The position numbers and the translations under genes are program-made. The notes below the pieces were generated by a model. The model was not told where the DNA came from. It did not search any database and saw only the letters and a list, made by a program, of their open reading frames with translations. A stretch of 64,000 bases of DNA from Thiothrix unzii. Its GTDB lineage: Bacteria > Pseudomonadota > Gammaproteobacteria > Thiotrichales > Thiotrichaceae. Shown here piece by piece: positions 1-8,592 of the stretch (its first letter is position 1; each line of letters begins with the position of its first letter). The DNA is taken from the NCBI RefSeq assembly GCF_017901175.1, contig NZ_CP072793.1, positions 930,001 through 994,000 on the forward strand. Reading direction: 5' to 3'.

Positions 1-579
1 AATGTACTTGAGCACAACCTCAACATCTTCCATCTCGACCAGTAAATCATCGCTCAACAGTGCGAAAATCTCATCGAGGGAATCGCATAAATAACCGGCA
101 TCATCCAAAGAGCCAATCAGCAAGCTGGCAATGTATTTATCCGTGTCGGATAAATTGCTCATATTAATTTGCCATAACAAATGCTCTTGCAAGCCACTGT
201 CAGCACTTTGCTGGTTTTCGAGGAAACCGTCTTTGTCGCCGTTGCTATCGCTGTTACTGCTGCGGGTGTCGTAAGTGTCTTCCCACTCGGCATCGTGGCC
301 TAGTTCATCGGGAATTTCGCTGTCGAGTTGAGGCGTATCAGCGGTACTGGACGCTTCTTCTGAAGTAGTATTAGGAGCTTCACCCGCTTGCAGGGCATTG
401 CTGGCATCCTTGTCTTCCGCTTCCTCACATAATTGCAGCAAAGGATTTTCTTCCAGTGCTTGCTGGATTTCTTCTTGCAACTCAAGCGAAGACAATTGCA
501 GCAAGCGGATAGCCTGTTGCAACTGGGGGGTCATGGATAATGTCTGACCCAGCCGGAGATCAAATCCTTGTTTAAGCAT
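1..579 (-). CDS. rpoN: RNA polymerase sigma-54 factor RpoN, N-terminal part (runs off the window)
   Basis: Sigma-54 directs RNA polymerase to -24/-12 promoters that need an enhancer-binding ATPase. The ATG lies at 579 and the frame stays open to base 1, giving about 193 residues. The first 50 residues are the diagnostic region I: they begin MLKQGFDLRLGQTLSMTP and continue with the Gln/Leu-rich stretch QLQQAIRLLQLSSLELQEEI, which binds core polymerase and the activator. An acidic region II linker follows (residues about 65-115), then the start of the core-binding domain. The DNA-binding HTH and RpoN box lie outside the window. The gene is downstream of lptB on the same strand, the usual gammaproteobacterial order lptA-lptB-rpoN. 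Identity is secure; the 3' end is simply not present. Confidence 0.95.
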   Translation of the reverse strand, partial: MLKQGFDLRLGQTLSMTPQLQQAIRLLQLSSLELQEEIQQALEENPLLQLCEEAEDKDASNALQAGEAPNTTSEEASSTADTPQLDSEIPDELGHDAEWEDTYDTRSSNSDSNGDKDGFLENQQSADSGLQEHLLWQINMSNLSDTDKYIASLLIGSLDDAGYLCDSLDEIFALLSDDLLVEMEDVEVVLKYI

Positions 580-694
580 TATTCTTGTTGTTCCTTTTGC
601 CCAGCACGAGCATGAATGCAGTTTTCATGCCTTCATACTACCCTAATCGTTGTGGTGTGCAAAGATGCGTTAATACAGGTGAATGTGGGCTGAC

Positions 695-1420
695 TCACAA
701 GGTGAAGTTTTCGCCCAAATACACCCGCCGCGCTTGTTCATCACGCAGAATTTCAGCCGGTGTGCCCGCTACCAGAATTTTGCCTTCGCTGAGGATGTAA
801 GCGCGGTGACAAATCCCTAAAGTTTCGCGCACATTATGGTCGGTAATCAGTACCCCAATATCACGCGCCACCAGATGCCGGATGATTTTCTGGATTTCCA
901 GCACAGAAATAGGGTCAACCCCCGCGAAAGGTTCATCCAGTAAAATAAACGCCGGTTCAGTGGCAAGCGCACGGGCAATTTCCGCCCGCCGACGTTCCCC
1001 ACCAGACAAGCTAATGCCTAAACTGTTACGTAAATGAGTTAACTGGAACTCTTCCAACAAGCTGTCAGCTTTTGCCAGACGTTGCTGACGGTTTAGATCC
1101 TTACGCATTTCCAGCACCGCCATCAGATTTTCCTGCACGGTCAATTTGCGGAAAATGCTGGCTTCTTGGGCTAAATACCCAATACCTTCGCGGGCGCGTT
1201 GGTGCATCGGTGCGTCGGTAATGTCTTTGCCATTGAGCAAGACTTGCCCTTCATCCGCGCCTACCAAGCCTACGATCATATAGAAGCAGGTGGTTTTGCC
1301 CGCGCCGTTAGGGCCGAGTAAACCTACGACTTCGGCATTGTTGATGTAAAGGTCAACCCCTTTGAGAATCTGGCGTTGTTTGTAACGCTTTTGCAGATTG
1401 TTTGCGCTTAAGGTGTTCAT
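695..1420 (-). CDS. lptB: LPS export ABC transporter ATP-binding protein LptB
   Basis: Cytoplasmic ATPase of the LptB2FG transporter, which pulls lipopolysaccharide out of the inner membrane and pushes it along the LptA bridge. The 241-residue length is normal. Visible motifs are Walker A ([10 protein letters not shown], about residue 36), the Q-loop region (YLAQEASIF), the ABC signature (LSGGERRR, about residue 138), Walker B with its glutamate ([13 protein letters not shown]) and the switch histidine (ITDHNV). The ATG at 1420 overlaps the lptA stop (ATGA), so translation is probably coupled. It is the last gene of the kdsD-kdsC-lptC-lptA-lptB run before rpoN. Confidence 0.96.
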   Translation of the reverse strand: MNTLSANNLQKRYKQRQILKGVDLYINNAEVVGLLGPNGAGKTTCFYMIVGLVGADEGQVLLNGKDITDAPMHQRAREGIGYLAQEASIFRKLTVQENLMAVLEMRKDLNRQQRLAKADSLLEEFQLTHLRNSLGISLSGGERRRAEIARALATEPAFILLDEPFAGVDPISVLEIQKIIRHLVARDIGVLITDHNVRETLGICHRAYILSEGKILVAGTPAEILRDEQARRVYLGENFTL

Positions 1421-1932
1421 TCGGCAGCTTTACTAGGGAAGAAGGTGGCAGTAATACGCCCGGATTTGCCGCCTTTGCCGTCGGCTACGATTTCCCCGCT
1501 ATCAATCAGGTACACAATGCTATTGCCGGTTAATTTATCCTGATCTTGTTCCAATTCCGACTCGCCGGTTAACACCAAACGCTTGTCACTGACAAAGTAT
1601 TCCATCTTGGTGGATTTGCCTTTGGCGAGTTTTTTATTGTCCATTTCTTGCTTGAAATTCACCGGGGAGCCGGTAGCAATCACTTGCTGAATTTCGTTTT
1701 CGGGCGCGAGGATGTCCACGTGGGCGGCGAGAATTTCCAGCGTGCCTTGCTTGACGATGACATTGCCATCGTAAGTTGCCGTACCTTTATTGCGGTCGAA
1801 AACGGCAGTATCTGCTTCAATCGAGAGGGGTTGTTCCACGTCACCTTGTACGGCGAACACGGGAGCCGCATAAGCCAGCAACAGGCATAACAGCCCTTTA
1901 TTTAACAGGGTAGGTTGAATGGACATTGGCAT
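1417..1932 (-). CDS. lptA: Periplasmic LPS-bridge protein LptA
   Basis: LptA monomers stack head to tail to form the periplasmic bridge carrying LPS from LptC to LptD. The 171-residue protein has a short N-terminal signal peptide ending near AAPVFA, then an OstA-like beta-jellyroll: [29 protein letters not shown] contains the conserved A-D-x-A...G-x-x-x-Y-x-G-N-V pattern (written here as a motif description with gaps). The start could be the ATG at 1932 or the one at 1926 (MSIQ); both lie inside the 3' end of lptC. The overlap of about 35 bases with lptC and the ATGA junction with lptB place it firmly in the lpt operon. Confidence 0.92.
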   Translation of the reverse strand: MPMSIQPTLLNKGLLCLLLAYAAPVFAVQGDVEQPLSIEADTAVFDRNKGTATYDGNVIVKQGTLEILAAHVDILAPENEIQQVIATGSPVNFKQEMDNKKLAKGKSTKMEYFVSDKRLVLTGESELEQDQDKLTGNSIVYLIDSGEIVADGKGGKSGRITATFFPSKAAE

Positions 1933-2455
1933 TAAATCTCAATAAATCTTCGTCGAGTTTGGCGTTCATTCCCACGGCTTGGATTGTGCCGGAGGGGGTG
2001 GTGATGTCAACTTTAGCGTCAGTCGAAGCCACCCGGTTTTTCAAATCGTAATCCAAGTGGTCGGTGTAAAGGTCAAAGCCACCTTTGCCCGCGTGTGTTG
2101 CCTGATAGCTATGGACATTGCCCAGCAATTTGGCTTGTTGCGTTTGTTGGTTCATGTGCGCGGTATCCGCGAGCATATGCACGCGCTGCTGCGGGTCAAC
2201 GCCATCACTAATCACTGGGGCAATAATGGTGCTTTGTTGTTGTAATTTCCAATGCGTCAGGTGCTGCCCGGATACTTGTTGGCTGATCGTGCCATCGGCT
2301 TGGGTTTCCATCAGGGCAAAGTTTACAAAGTAATAGTCTACGTGATCTTTTTCTGAGGCCAAGCCGCCGCTGTATTGTTGCCCAAAGTAATCTTCCATCT
2401 GGGTAATTACCAAGATTAAGCACAAGGCAGCAATCAAAATAACCCACGCTTTCAT
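1898..2455 (-). CDS. lptC: LPS export system protein LptC
   Basis: Bitopic inner-membrane protein that receives LPS from LptB2FG and hands it to LptA. It has 185 residues: a single N-terminal membrane anchor (residues about 3-19, WVILIAALCLILVI), then a periplasmic OstA/LptC fold with short beta-strands (for example LLGNVHSYQ, LYTDHLDYD, TPSGTIQAVGM). The ATG at 2455 overlaps the kdsC stop codon as ATGA, so it is probably translated by coupling with kdsC. Sequence similarity among LptC proteins is low, so the call rests on the fold-type pattern plus the unbroken kdsD-kdsC-lptC-lptA-lptB context. Confidence 0.88.
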   Translation of the reverse strand: MKAWVILIAALCLILVITQMEDYFGQQYSGGLASEKDHVDYYFVNFALMETQADGTISQQVSGQHLTHWKLQQQSTIIAPVISDGVDPQQRVHMLADTAHMNQQTQQAKLLGNVHSYQATHAGKGGFDLYTDHLDYDLKNRVASTDAKVDITTPSGTIQAVGMNAKLDEDLLRFNANVHSTYPVK

Positions 2456-3009
2456 GTGAGGTAGCTTTCCAGTTTGGCTTGCAGTTTACCTTGGACGTGT
2501 AACAGCATTTCGCAGATTTCGCGTGCCGCACCGCGCCCGCCAGCGGTTTGCGCCACCCAATGCGCGTGTTGTTTCACGTAATAATGCGCATCACCCACCG
2601 CAATGGCCAAGCCCACTTGCGCCATGACAGGTAAATCCACCACATCATCGCCCACGTAAGCAATATTAGCTGCACTTAACCCGGTTTTTGCTAGCAAATC
2701 GTCAAAAGCGGGGCGTTTATCACGGTAGCCCTGCCAAATACGGTCACGCGGAATCTTCAGGTTATCAGCGCGGTGTAATACCAGTTCCGATTGCCGTCCG
2801 GTAATCAGCGCGATTTCAATCCCGCCCTCCAGCAACATGCGGATGCCATGCCCGTCTTTGGAATTAAACGCTTTGTATTCTTGCCCGTTGTTGTCAAAAA
2901 ACAGACTGCCATCGGTCAATACCCCGTCAATGTCAAAAATCACCAAGCGGATGTCGCGGGCGCGTGCCAGCAATGTTTCGGGGAAGGTGTGTTGTGTCAT
3001 GGCGTACAT
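2452..3009 (-). CDS. kdsC: 3-deoxy-D-manno-octulosonate 8-phosphate phosphatase KdsC
   Basis: HAD-superfamily phosphatase that converts Kdo-8-phosphate to Kdo, the third step of Kdo synthesis for the LPS inner core. The 185 residues include HAD motif I (FDIDGVLTDGS, with the nucleophile and general-acid aspartates), motif II (ALITGRQS), the motif III lysine region (KRPAFDDLL) and motif IV (YVGDDVVDLPVM). There is no separate cap domain, as expected for the tetrameric KdsC class. The ATG at 3009 shares one base with the kdsD stop (TGATG); a second ATG at 3000 (MTQH) is also possible. Confidence 0.95.
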   Translation of the reverse strand: MYAMTQHTFPETLLARARDIRLVIFDIDGVLTDGSLFFDNNGQEYKAFNSKDGHGIRMLLEGGIEIALITGRQSELVLHRADNLKIPRDRIWQGYRDKRPAFDDLLAKTGLSAANIAYVGDDVVDLPVMAQVGLAIAVGDAHYYVKQHAHWVAQTAGGRGAAREICEMLLHVQGKLQAKLESYLT

Positions 3010-3983
3010 CAGGCGATTCCTGCGCGTAAAAGATCATGCATGTGGATAATACCGGTAATGCGCCCATCCTGCACGACTGGCAGCACGGTAATTGCGTGCG
3101 CTTCCATCTGATTGAGCGCGTCTACCGCCAAACGGTTGCCGGTAATGGTCTGAAAACGGGTAGTCATCAGCGCACTGATCGGTTGTTCCAACGAACTAAT
3201 GCCTTTTTCAAACGAGCGGCGCAAATCCCCGTCAGTAAAAATACCCAGCAACTGCCCGTCGGTGGCGACTATGCTGGTGATGCCGAGCTTTTTGCGGGTC
3301 ATTTCCAAAATGGCTTGCTGCAAACTGATTTCAGGCGAGACTTGGGGGATTTCATCGCCGCTGTGCATAATGTCACGCACGTGTACCAGCAAGCGTTTAC
3401 CCAAGCGTCCGCCGGGATGGGAGCGCGCAAAATCTTCTGCCGTAAAGCCGCGAGCTTCGAGTAACGCAATCGCTAACGCATCGCCCATCACCAATGTCGC
3501 CGTGGTGCTGGAGGTTGGCGCAAGCCCCAATGGGCAGGCTTCTTTTTCCGCACCCGTGTACAGGTGAAAATCCGCCATTTCTGCTAACGGTGATTGTGGG
3601 TTGCCCGTCATCGCAATGATTTTGACATTCAAACGCCGAATTACCGGCAGGATCGAAAGAATTTCATCGCTGGTGCCGGAGTTTGATAACGCGATAATCA
3701 CGTCGCCATTCACAATCATCCCCAAATCACCGTGGCTGGCTTCGCCGGGGTGCAGGAAAAACGCAGGTGTGCCGGTGCTGGCGAAGGTTGCCGCCATTTT
3801 ATTGCCGATATGCCCGGATTTGCCCATGCCCGTGACAATAACGCGCCCTTGGCAGGCTAAAATGGCTTCGCAGGCTTGCACAAAGGAATCATCCAAACGC
3901 GCTGGCAGAGCTTTCAGAGTTTCGATTTCGGTTTCAATAACGGCTTTTGCGAGTGCCAGTAGATCGGTTTTATTGTGATGCAT
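3009..3983 (-). CDS. kdsD: D-arabinose 5-phosphate isomerase KdsD
   Basis: Interconverts ribulose 5-phosphate and arabinose 5-phosphate, the first committed step towards Kdo. The 324-residue protein has an N-terminal SIS sugar-isomerase domain (residues about 35-170, with VTGMGKSGHIGNKMA and the ALSNSGTSDEI phosphate-binding segment) and two C-terminal CBS domains (about 205-320). The length matches the family. It is the first gene of the minus-strand Kdo/Lpt operon. Together with kdsC here and kdsB at 48271, three of the four steps from ribulose 5-phosphate to CMP-Kdo are in this window. Confidence 0.95.
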   Translation of the reverse strand: MHHNKTDLLALAKAVIETEIETLKALPARLDDSFVQACEAILACQGRVIVTGMGKSGHIGNKMAATFASTGTPAFFLHPGEASHGDLGMIVNGDVIIALSNSGTSDEILSILPVIRRLNVKIIAMTGNPQSPLAEMADFHLYTGAEKEACPLGLAPTSSTTATLVMGDALAIALLEARGFTAEDFARSHPGGRLGKRLLVHVRDIMHSGDEIPQVSPEISLQQAILEMTRKKLGITSIVATDGQLLGIFTDGDLRRSFEKGISSLEQPISALMTTRFQTITGNRLAVDALNQMEAHAITVLPVVQDGRITGIIHMHDLLRAGIA

Positions 3984-4077
3984 TCTTATTTCTCAGTTGA
4001 ACGGCGAATCAGCGGTGTTAGCGCGTTTGCGGATTATAGCGGCAATTGTGGATGGGACATAAGTTGTTCCGGTTCGT

Positions 4078-5376
4078 TCAATTCAACTGCACCCGCGTTC
4101 CCCACGGCACTGATGATTTACCTTTGACCAACCATATCACCGGAAAGTTGGGTGGCGTAGCAGGAAAAAAGCCTTGTGCGTCGGTGAAATACACCAACAA
4201 GTCTGGCGATTGATCTTGTTGCTGTGTCCAAGTGAATACCGGGCGAAAATCGGTTGAACCACCGCCTGGCATCGCTTGTGGCAAAGTGGCTTCTTCCCAC
4301 GGTTCAAAGCGGCGCGGAAATCCTTCCACAATCTCGGAATCGCACGCCAATAACGTGACCGCAGCGCGAACTTGCCCCTTGATGGCGTTGATTTCCGACA
4401 GGCAATCCTGCAATTCCTTGTCATTGACGGAACCGCTCACATCCAAAGCCACGACCGCATTAATTTGATGGCTTTTTAAAGTGGGGAAAATCGCCGGATC
4501 ACCACGTCGCGAGGAAGGACGGGTGTAGCTGTAATCGTCACGCGCTACCGCCGTCATGTAATGCGCGAGTAAGGTGCGCCAAGGCAAACGCGGTTGCAGT
4601 AATTCTTCCACCAGTCGTTTCATGATGCCGCTGAGTTTGCCCGCTTGCTGTGCTTGTTGGGCGGCTCCGGCAAGGCGTTGCTGCCATTGTACGCTTAATT
4701 CTTCGGCTTCTTGTTGGCTTAAGGGCGGGGGTGGTGGTGCGCCGCCTTGTGACTGTTCGTCGAATTCCGGTTGTTGCCCTGAGCCTTTTGAGCCTTCGCC
4801 TTGTTGTGGGGTATTTTCAGATTTACTGTCTTTGGGCGGCGGTGGTTCTTCCTGTTTATCGCGGTTATCCAGTGGGTTGTCGCTGGTGTCGCGCCCACCT
4901 TCCGCCGGGTCGTTTTCCTTGTCGTAAAGGTGTTGATCCAGCGTTTCGGTCATGTCGTTATCGTCGAGTAGCGGGTAAATTTCTTCCGCATTCATGCCGA
5001 CGTATTCTTTCATCATAATCATGCCGGGGGGCGGTTTTAAGCCATCTGCCAGCAAGATCGGGTTAATGGCGTAATCGCAGGCTAAATCCCAGCGGTGTTT
5101 TACCCGGTGTTGACGACGCGCAAAATGCGATAAAGCGCAGTGCAAGGCTTCGTGGGCTAATACAAATTGGGCTTCGTCGGTGCGTAATTCCTGCACGTAT
5201 TCGGGGTTGTAATAAAACTTGCGGGCATCCGTACCCGTGGTTGGACACCAAGCCGGATTCGCGATTTGCAACGGTAAACGCAGCACCAACGCGCCCAGAA
5301 ACGGTTTGTCTAAAATCAGTCGGGTACGGGCAGCAACCAATTTGTCTTCAACGGCTTTGAGGTCAATGTTTGGCAT
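4078..5376 (-). CDS. VWA-like domain / putative metallopeptidase-domain protein (DUF2201 type)
   Basis: About 432 residues from the ATG at 5376 (MPNIDLK); an upstream TTG at 5409 would add 11 residues. The N-terminal third holds LAHEALHCALSH, an HExxH-like metal site that gives this family its putative metallopeptidase label. A low-complexity acidic and Pro/Gln-rich linker follows (roughly residues 150-230). The C-terminal part is a VWA-like domain with a MIDAS-type motif (ALDVSGSVND) and GGGSTDF. Related genes usually sit beside a MoxR-type AAA ATPase, which suggests a chaperone or metal-insertion role, but no such ATPase is adjacent here. The real activity is unknown. It is divergent from the CBM9 protein gene at 5518. 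Confidence 0.75.
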   Translation of the reverse strand: MPNIDLKAVEDKLVAARTRLILDKPFLGALVLRLPLQIANPAWCPTTGTDARKFYYNPEYVQELRTDEAQFVLAHEALHCALSHFARRQHRVKHRWDLACDYAINPILLADGLKPPPGMIMMKEYVGMNAEEIYPLLDDNDMTETLDQHLYDKENDPAEGGRDTSDNPLDNRDKQEEPPPPKDSKSENTPQQGEGSKGSGQQPEFDEQSQGGAPPPPPLSQQEAEELSVQWQQRLAGAAQQAQQAGKLSGIMKRLVEELLQPRLPWRTLLAHYMTAVARDDYSYTRPSSRRGDPAIFPTLKSHQINAVVALDVSGSVNDKELQDCLSEINAIKGQVRAAVTLLACDSEIVEGFPRRFEPWEEATLPQAMPGGGSTDFRPVFTWTQQQDQSPDLLVYFTDAQGFFPATPPNFPVIWLVKGKSSVPWGTRVQLN

Positions 5377-5517
5377 AGTTGTGCGGCACTGTGGTGTGGA
5401 AAACACCAATGGTAGAGGCTGCGGCGCGGCGGTGCAAATGGGCGCAGAATAGAGGCAGAATCCCGCCGTTGGTGGAAAAGTGCTGGTAAATGCCAGCGAC
5501 TCACCTACACTGTGCGG

Positions 5518-7875
5518 ATGCTACGAAAAACCCTTACCTTCCTATTATTGTGCGTGTTGCTGCTGTTTTTAGTGCAGCTTGGTTTGTTTGCCTACCGTTA
5601 TTTTGGCGACACTCCGACCTTGCCGGTGAGTAATGTGCCCGCAGAACATGTTACCTTACCCGGCATTACCCAAGCGGGTTCGCTGGGGATTAACGCCAAC
5701 GAAATTCACTACGAAGATGCGAGTATTCCTTTCATCGACTTATTCCGCGTTGCCAGCCCGTTTGCTGAAAATGTGCTGGGGCTGCGCTCAGATAATGTGC
5801 AATACGATAGCAACGGTTGGCCAACGGATTTGCGTGGTGGCGAGGCTGGCACGAAGTTTTTGGGCAAATTACCGCCTGAAATTTTGCCCGAAGGCGATTA
5901 CAGCGTGTTGTATGACGGCGTGGGTAAATTACGCTACGGACATGACGTAAAAGTGGTGTCGCAAGCGGCGGGGCGCGAAGTTATCCGTTTTGTTGCCGGA
6001 GCGGACGGTTTGCTGGATGCGAGTGTGGTGATTACTCAAACCGATAGTGCTAATCCGTTGCGCAATATTCGTATTTTGCCACCGGGCGGCATTTGTCAGC
6101 GTGATCCGTTAACCTGGGTTATGACGGCGCAAGCGTGTGCGCCAGCGGGGGATTATTTGCCGTTTGAACGCTATTACCAAAGCATTGTGTTTAACCCCGA
6201 TTACCTGCGTTTTATGAAGGATTTCAGCACGATCCGCTTTATGGGAATGTCAGGAATTACCCGTAATCCGGTGGTGCACTGGCAGGATCGTCCGCGTTTT
6301 GAGGAAGCCAACTGGGGCGGAACTTATGGCGCACGCGGCGTACCCATCGAGGTGATGGTTGATCTGGCGAATCGCTTAAATAAGGATGCCTGGTTTAATT
6401 TACCGCACGCGGCAGACGATGAGTATATGCGTTCGTTTGCGGCGTATGTCCGCGATCATTTGCAGCCAAACTTGAAAGTGTATCTGGAATACACCAATGA
6501 AGCGTGGAACACCACCTTTTCCCACAGCGAATATACCCAGAAAAAAGGCATTGAACTGGGTTACGGCAATCACGCGGTGGAGGCGGGTTATCGCTATTAC
6601 GCTCAGCGTTCCCGCGAACTGTTTGCATTGTGGGAGGATGTATTCGGGGGGCGCGAACGTTTTGTGCGGGTGTTAGGTGCGTGGGATACCCGCCCGGATA
6701 TTACCCAGAAACTGTTGAATTACGATGAAACTTACCGTTTTGTGGATGCGGTGGCGATTGCGCCGTATTTTGGCGGTAACGTTAAAGGCTTCCGCGAGTC
6801 GACCACGGTGGATGAGATTTTCCAATTAACCACTGACCCGGAATCTTACCGTTCGTTGCCGGAAGTGCTGAAAATGGTGGGTAAACAAGCGACTTTGGCG
6901 CAACAATACGGGCTTGATTTATTGGGTTACGAGGGCGGGCAAGGTTTGGTCGATTGGGTAACGCGCGACGCGGCTCAACACCCTAATCCGTTATTTTTTG
7001 CGGCGAATCGTGACCCGCGCATGGGGGCGTTGTATCGCGATTTTCTCAACGGTTGGCAGGCGGCTGGTGGTAAATTATTGATGTTGTTTTCAGCACCACG
7101 CACTTGCCAATGGTACGGTTGCTGGGGGTTAAAAGAGCATATTCGCCAGCCGCGTGAACAGGCTTACAAATACGCCGCAGTGATGGATGTCATGGCGAAA
7201 AATGCCGCTACTCAGCTTGCAGCATCTACGCCCGCCAGTGTGGAGCCTGCATCGCCGCAAAAGCCGCGTAACCCGGATGATCCGGTGATTGTATGGCGAC
7301 CGGCAACTGACCCGGATCGTTTCTTTTTTCTGGAAAACCCGCGCACCTTGGATGTATTGCTGGAAACCAAAGATTGGGCAAAACGCGATTCCTTCGGTAA
7401 ATGGCAAGGTAAGTGGGACGAGGATTACCTGTATTTCAGCGTGCGGGTGTATGACGAACAGTGGGTGCAAGATTCCGTGGATTTGAGTGATGATGATTCC
7501 ATCGAGTTACTGTTCGATGCGGATAATAGTCGCGGTGAAACGCTGGACGGGCGCAATGATTTCCGGCTGATATTCGGCTGCGGCTTCGAGCAACCGTTAT
7601 TGGGGGCAGGGTCTGCGCCGATTAGCGATGCCTTGCTTGCCAGTATTAACACCGATATGCGTGCCACGGCGGATGGTTATGTGCTGGAGGCGTGGATTCC
7701 TTGGCAGGTGTTTGGTGTCACCCCGCAAGTGAAGCAGCGCGTCGCGGTTGATGTCCATATTAATGATGACGATGACGGCGGTGCACGTGATAAAAAAATT
7801 GGCTGGATTGCCCAGAATGCGGATGCTGTACACCAACCGCGTCAATGGGGCGTGATTTTATTCAGTGGACGTTGA
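5518..7875 (+). CDS. Exported TIM-barrel glycoside-hydrolase-like protein with C-terminal CBM9 domain
   Basis: About 785 residues from the ATG at 5518 (a GTG at 5512 is possible). An N-terminal hydrophobic segment (LTFLLLCVLLLFLVQLGLFA) should export or anchor it. The middle region (about residues 220-500) resembles a clan-A glycosidase barrel: YLEYTNEAWN contains the N-E pair typical of the acid/base, and LLGYEGGQG is a candidate nucleophile strand. A Pro/Ala-rich linker follows (about 565-590), then a carbohydrate family 9-like beta-sandwich (about 595-785) with WDEDYLYFSVRVYD and DDDSIELLFDAD. No substrate can be assigned. No other polysaccharide genes are adjacent, so the role (exopolymer or sheath turnover, scavenging) is open. 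Confidence 0.7.
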   Translation: MLRKTLTFLLLCVLLLFLVQLGLFAYRYFGDTPTLPVSNVPAEHVTLPGITQAGSLGINANEIHYEDASIPFIDLFRVASPFAENVLGLRSDNVQYDSNGWPTDLRGGEAGTKFLGKLPPEILPEGDYSVLYDGVGKLRYGHDVKVVSQAAGREVIRFVAGADGLLDASVVITQTDSANPLRNIRILPPGGICQRDPLTWVMTAQACAPAGDYLPFERYYQSIVFNPDYLRFMKDFSTIRFMGMSGITRNPVVHWQDRPRFEEANWGGTYGARGVPIEVMVDLANRLNKDAWFNLPHAADDEYMRSFAAYVRDHLQPNLKVYLEYTNEAWNTTFSHSEYTQKKGIELGYGNHAVEAGYRYYAQRSRELFALWEDVFGGRERFVRVLGAWDTRPDITQKLLNYDETYRFVDAVAIAPYFGGNVKGFRESTTVDEIFQLTTDPESYRSLPEVLKMVGKQATLAQQYGLDLLGYEGGQGLVDWVTRDAAQHPNPLFFAANRDPRMGALYRDFLNGWQAAGGKLLMLFSAPRTCQWYGCWGLKEHIRQPREQAYKYAAVMDVMAKNAATQLAASTPASVEPASPQKPRNPDDPVIVWRPATDPDRFFFLENPRTLDVLLETKDWAKRDSFGKWQGKWDEDYLYFSVRVYDEQWVQDSVDLSDDDSIELLFDADNSRGETLDGRNDFRLIFGCGFEQPLLGAGSAPISDALLASINTDMRATADGYVLEAWIPWQVFGVTPQVKQRVAVDVHINDDDDGGARDKKIGWIAQNADAVHQPRQWGVILFSGR

Positions 7876-7884
7876 CCTGTTTGC

Positions 7885-7911
7885 CTTGAAATCCTGATCT
7901 AAACCCCCACT
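7885..7911 (+). promoter_or_regulatory. Sigma-32-type heat-shock promoter upstream of grpE
   Basis: CTTGAAA at 7885-7891, a 13-base spacer, then CCCCACT at 7905-7911. This matches the RpoH consensus (CTTGAAA, 11-16 bases, CCCCATnT) with one clear deviation. It lies about 40 bases before the grpE ATG, a sensible distance for a short leader. Confidence 0.75.
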
Positions 7912-7951
7912 CTTCACGACGATATGATCTTAATCGCCGTGGAGTAGCACA

Positions 7952-8497
7952 ATGACTGACCCAAAAGACAATAATGCCCAAGAATTACCCGAAGCATCTG
8001 CCCCTGCAAACGATGCCGCGCCCAGCGAAGTACCCAGTGAGTTAGCGCAGTTACAAGCTGAACTTGAAGCAGCCAAAGCTGAAGCGGCTGACAATTACGA
8101 ACAATTCTTACGCGCTCAGGCAGAGCTTGCCAACCAACGCCGTCGCGCTGATAAGCAAGTGGAAGACGCGCACAAATACGCGGTGCAACGTTTTGTTGAA
8201 GCGTTAATTCCCGTCATTGACAGCATTGAAATGGGTTTGCAGGCGCAGGGTGATCTGGCACAAATCCGTGAGGGGATGCAATTAACCCTCAAGCAGTTCG
8301 AGACTGTGATGGAAAAATTCAATATTACCGCCGTGGGCGAACCCGGTGATGCTTTCAATCCCGAACATCACCAAGCCATGTCGATGCAACCGCACCCGGA
8401 TTTTGACAACAACACCGTTTCCCTTGTCATGCAAAAAGGCTACGTGATGAGCGGTCGGGTGGTGCGTCCGGCAATGGTCATGGTCTGTAAAAAATAA
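7952..8497 (+). CDS. grpE: Nucleotide exchange factor GrpE
   Basis: Cochaperone that releases ADP from DnaK. The 181-residue protein has a disordered acidic N terminus (residues 1-30), a long coiled coil (about 31-95: LAQLQAELEAAKAEAADNYE and on, with the conserved ANQRRRADK turn) and a C-terminal beta-wing with the family signature region (GDAFNPEHHQAMS, then GYVMSGRVVRPAMVMV). The length is typical. A sigma-32-like promoter stands directly upstream, and dnaK follows after 95 bases with its own copy of such a promoter. Confidence 0.97.
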   Translation: MTDPKDNNAQELPEASAPANDAAPSEVPSELAQLQAELEAAKAEAADNYEQFLRAQAELANQRRRADKQVEDAHKYAVQRFVEALIPVIDSIEMGLQAQGDLAQIREGMQLTLKQFETVMEKFNITAVGEPGDAFNPEHHQAMSMQPHPDFDNNTVSLVMQKGYVMSGRVVRPAMVMVCKK

Positions 8498-8516
8498 ATA
8501 TTCTGTGACAACCGCT

Positions 8517-8543
8517 CTTGAAAAGGGCTGGATAACCCCACAT
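8517..8543 (+). promoter_or_regulatory. Second sigma-32-type promoter, upstream of dnaK
   Basis: CTTGAAA at 8517-8523, a 12-base spacer and CCCCACAT at 8536-8543, about 50 bases before the dnaK ATG. Both elements are close to the RpoH consensus, and the same architecture is found before grpE. Confidence 0.75.
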
Positions 8544-8592
8544 AAACAAGCCAATTGTTTAAGTTAACAAAAGTATTCTGGAGATAGACATC

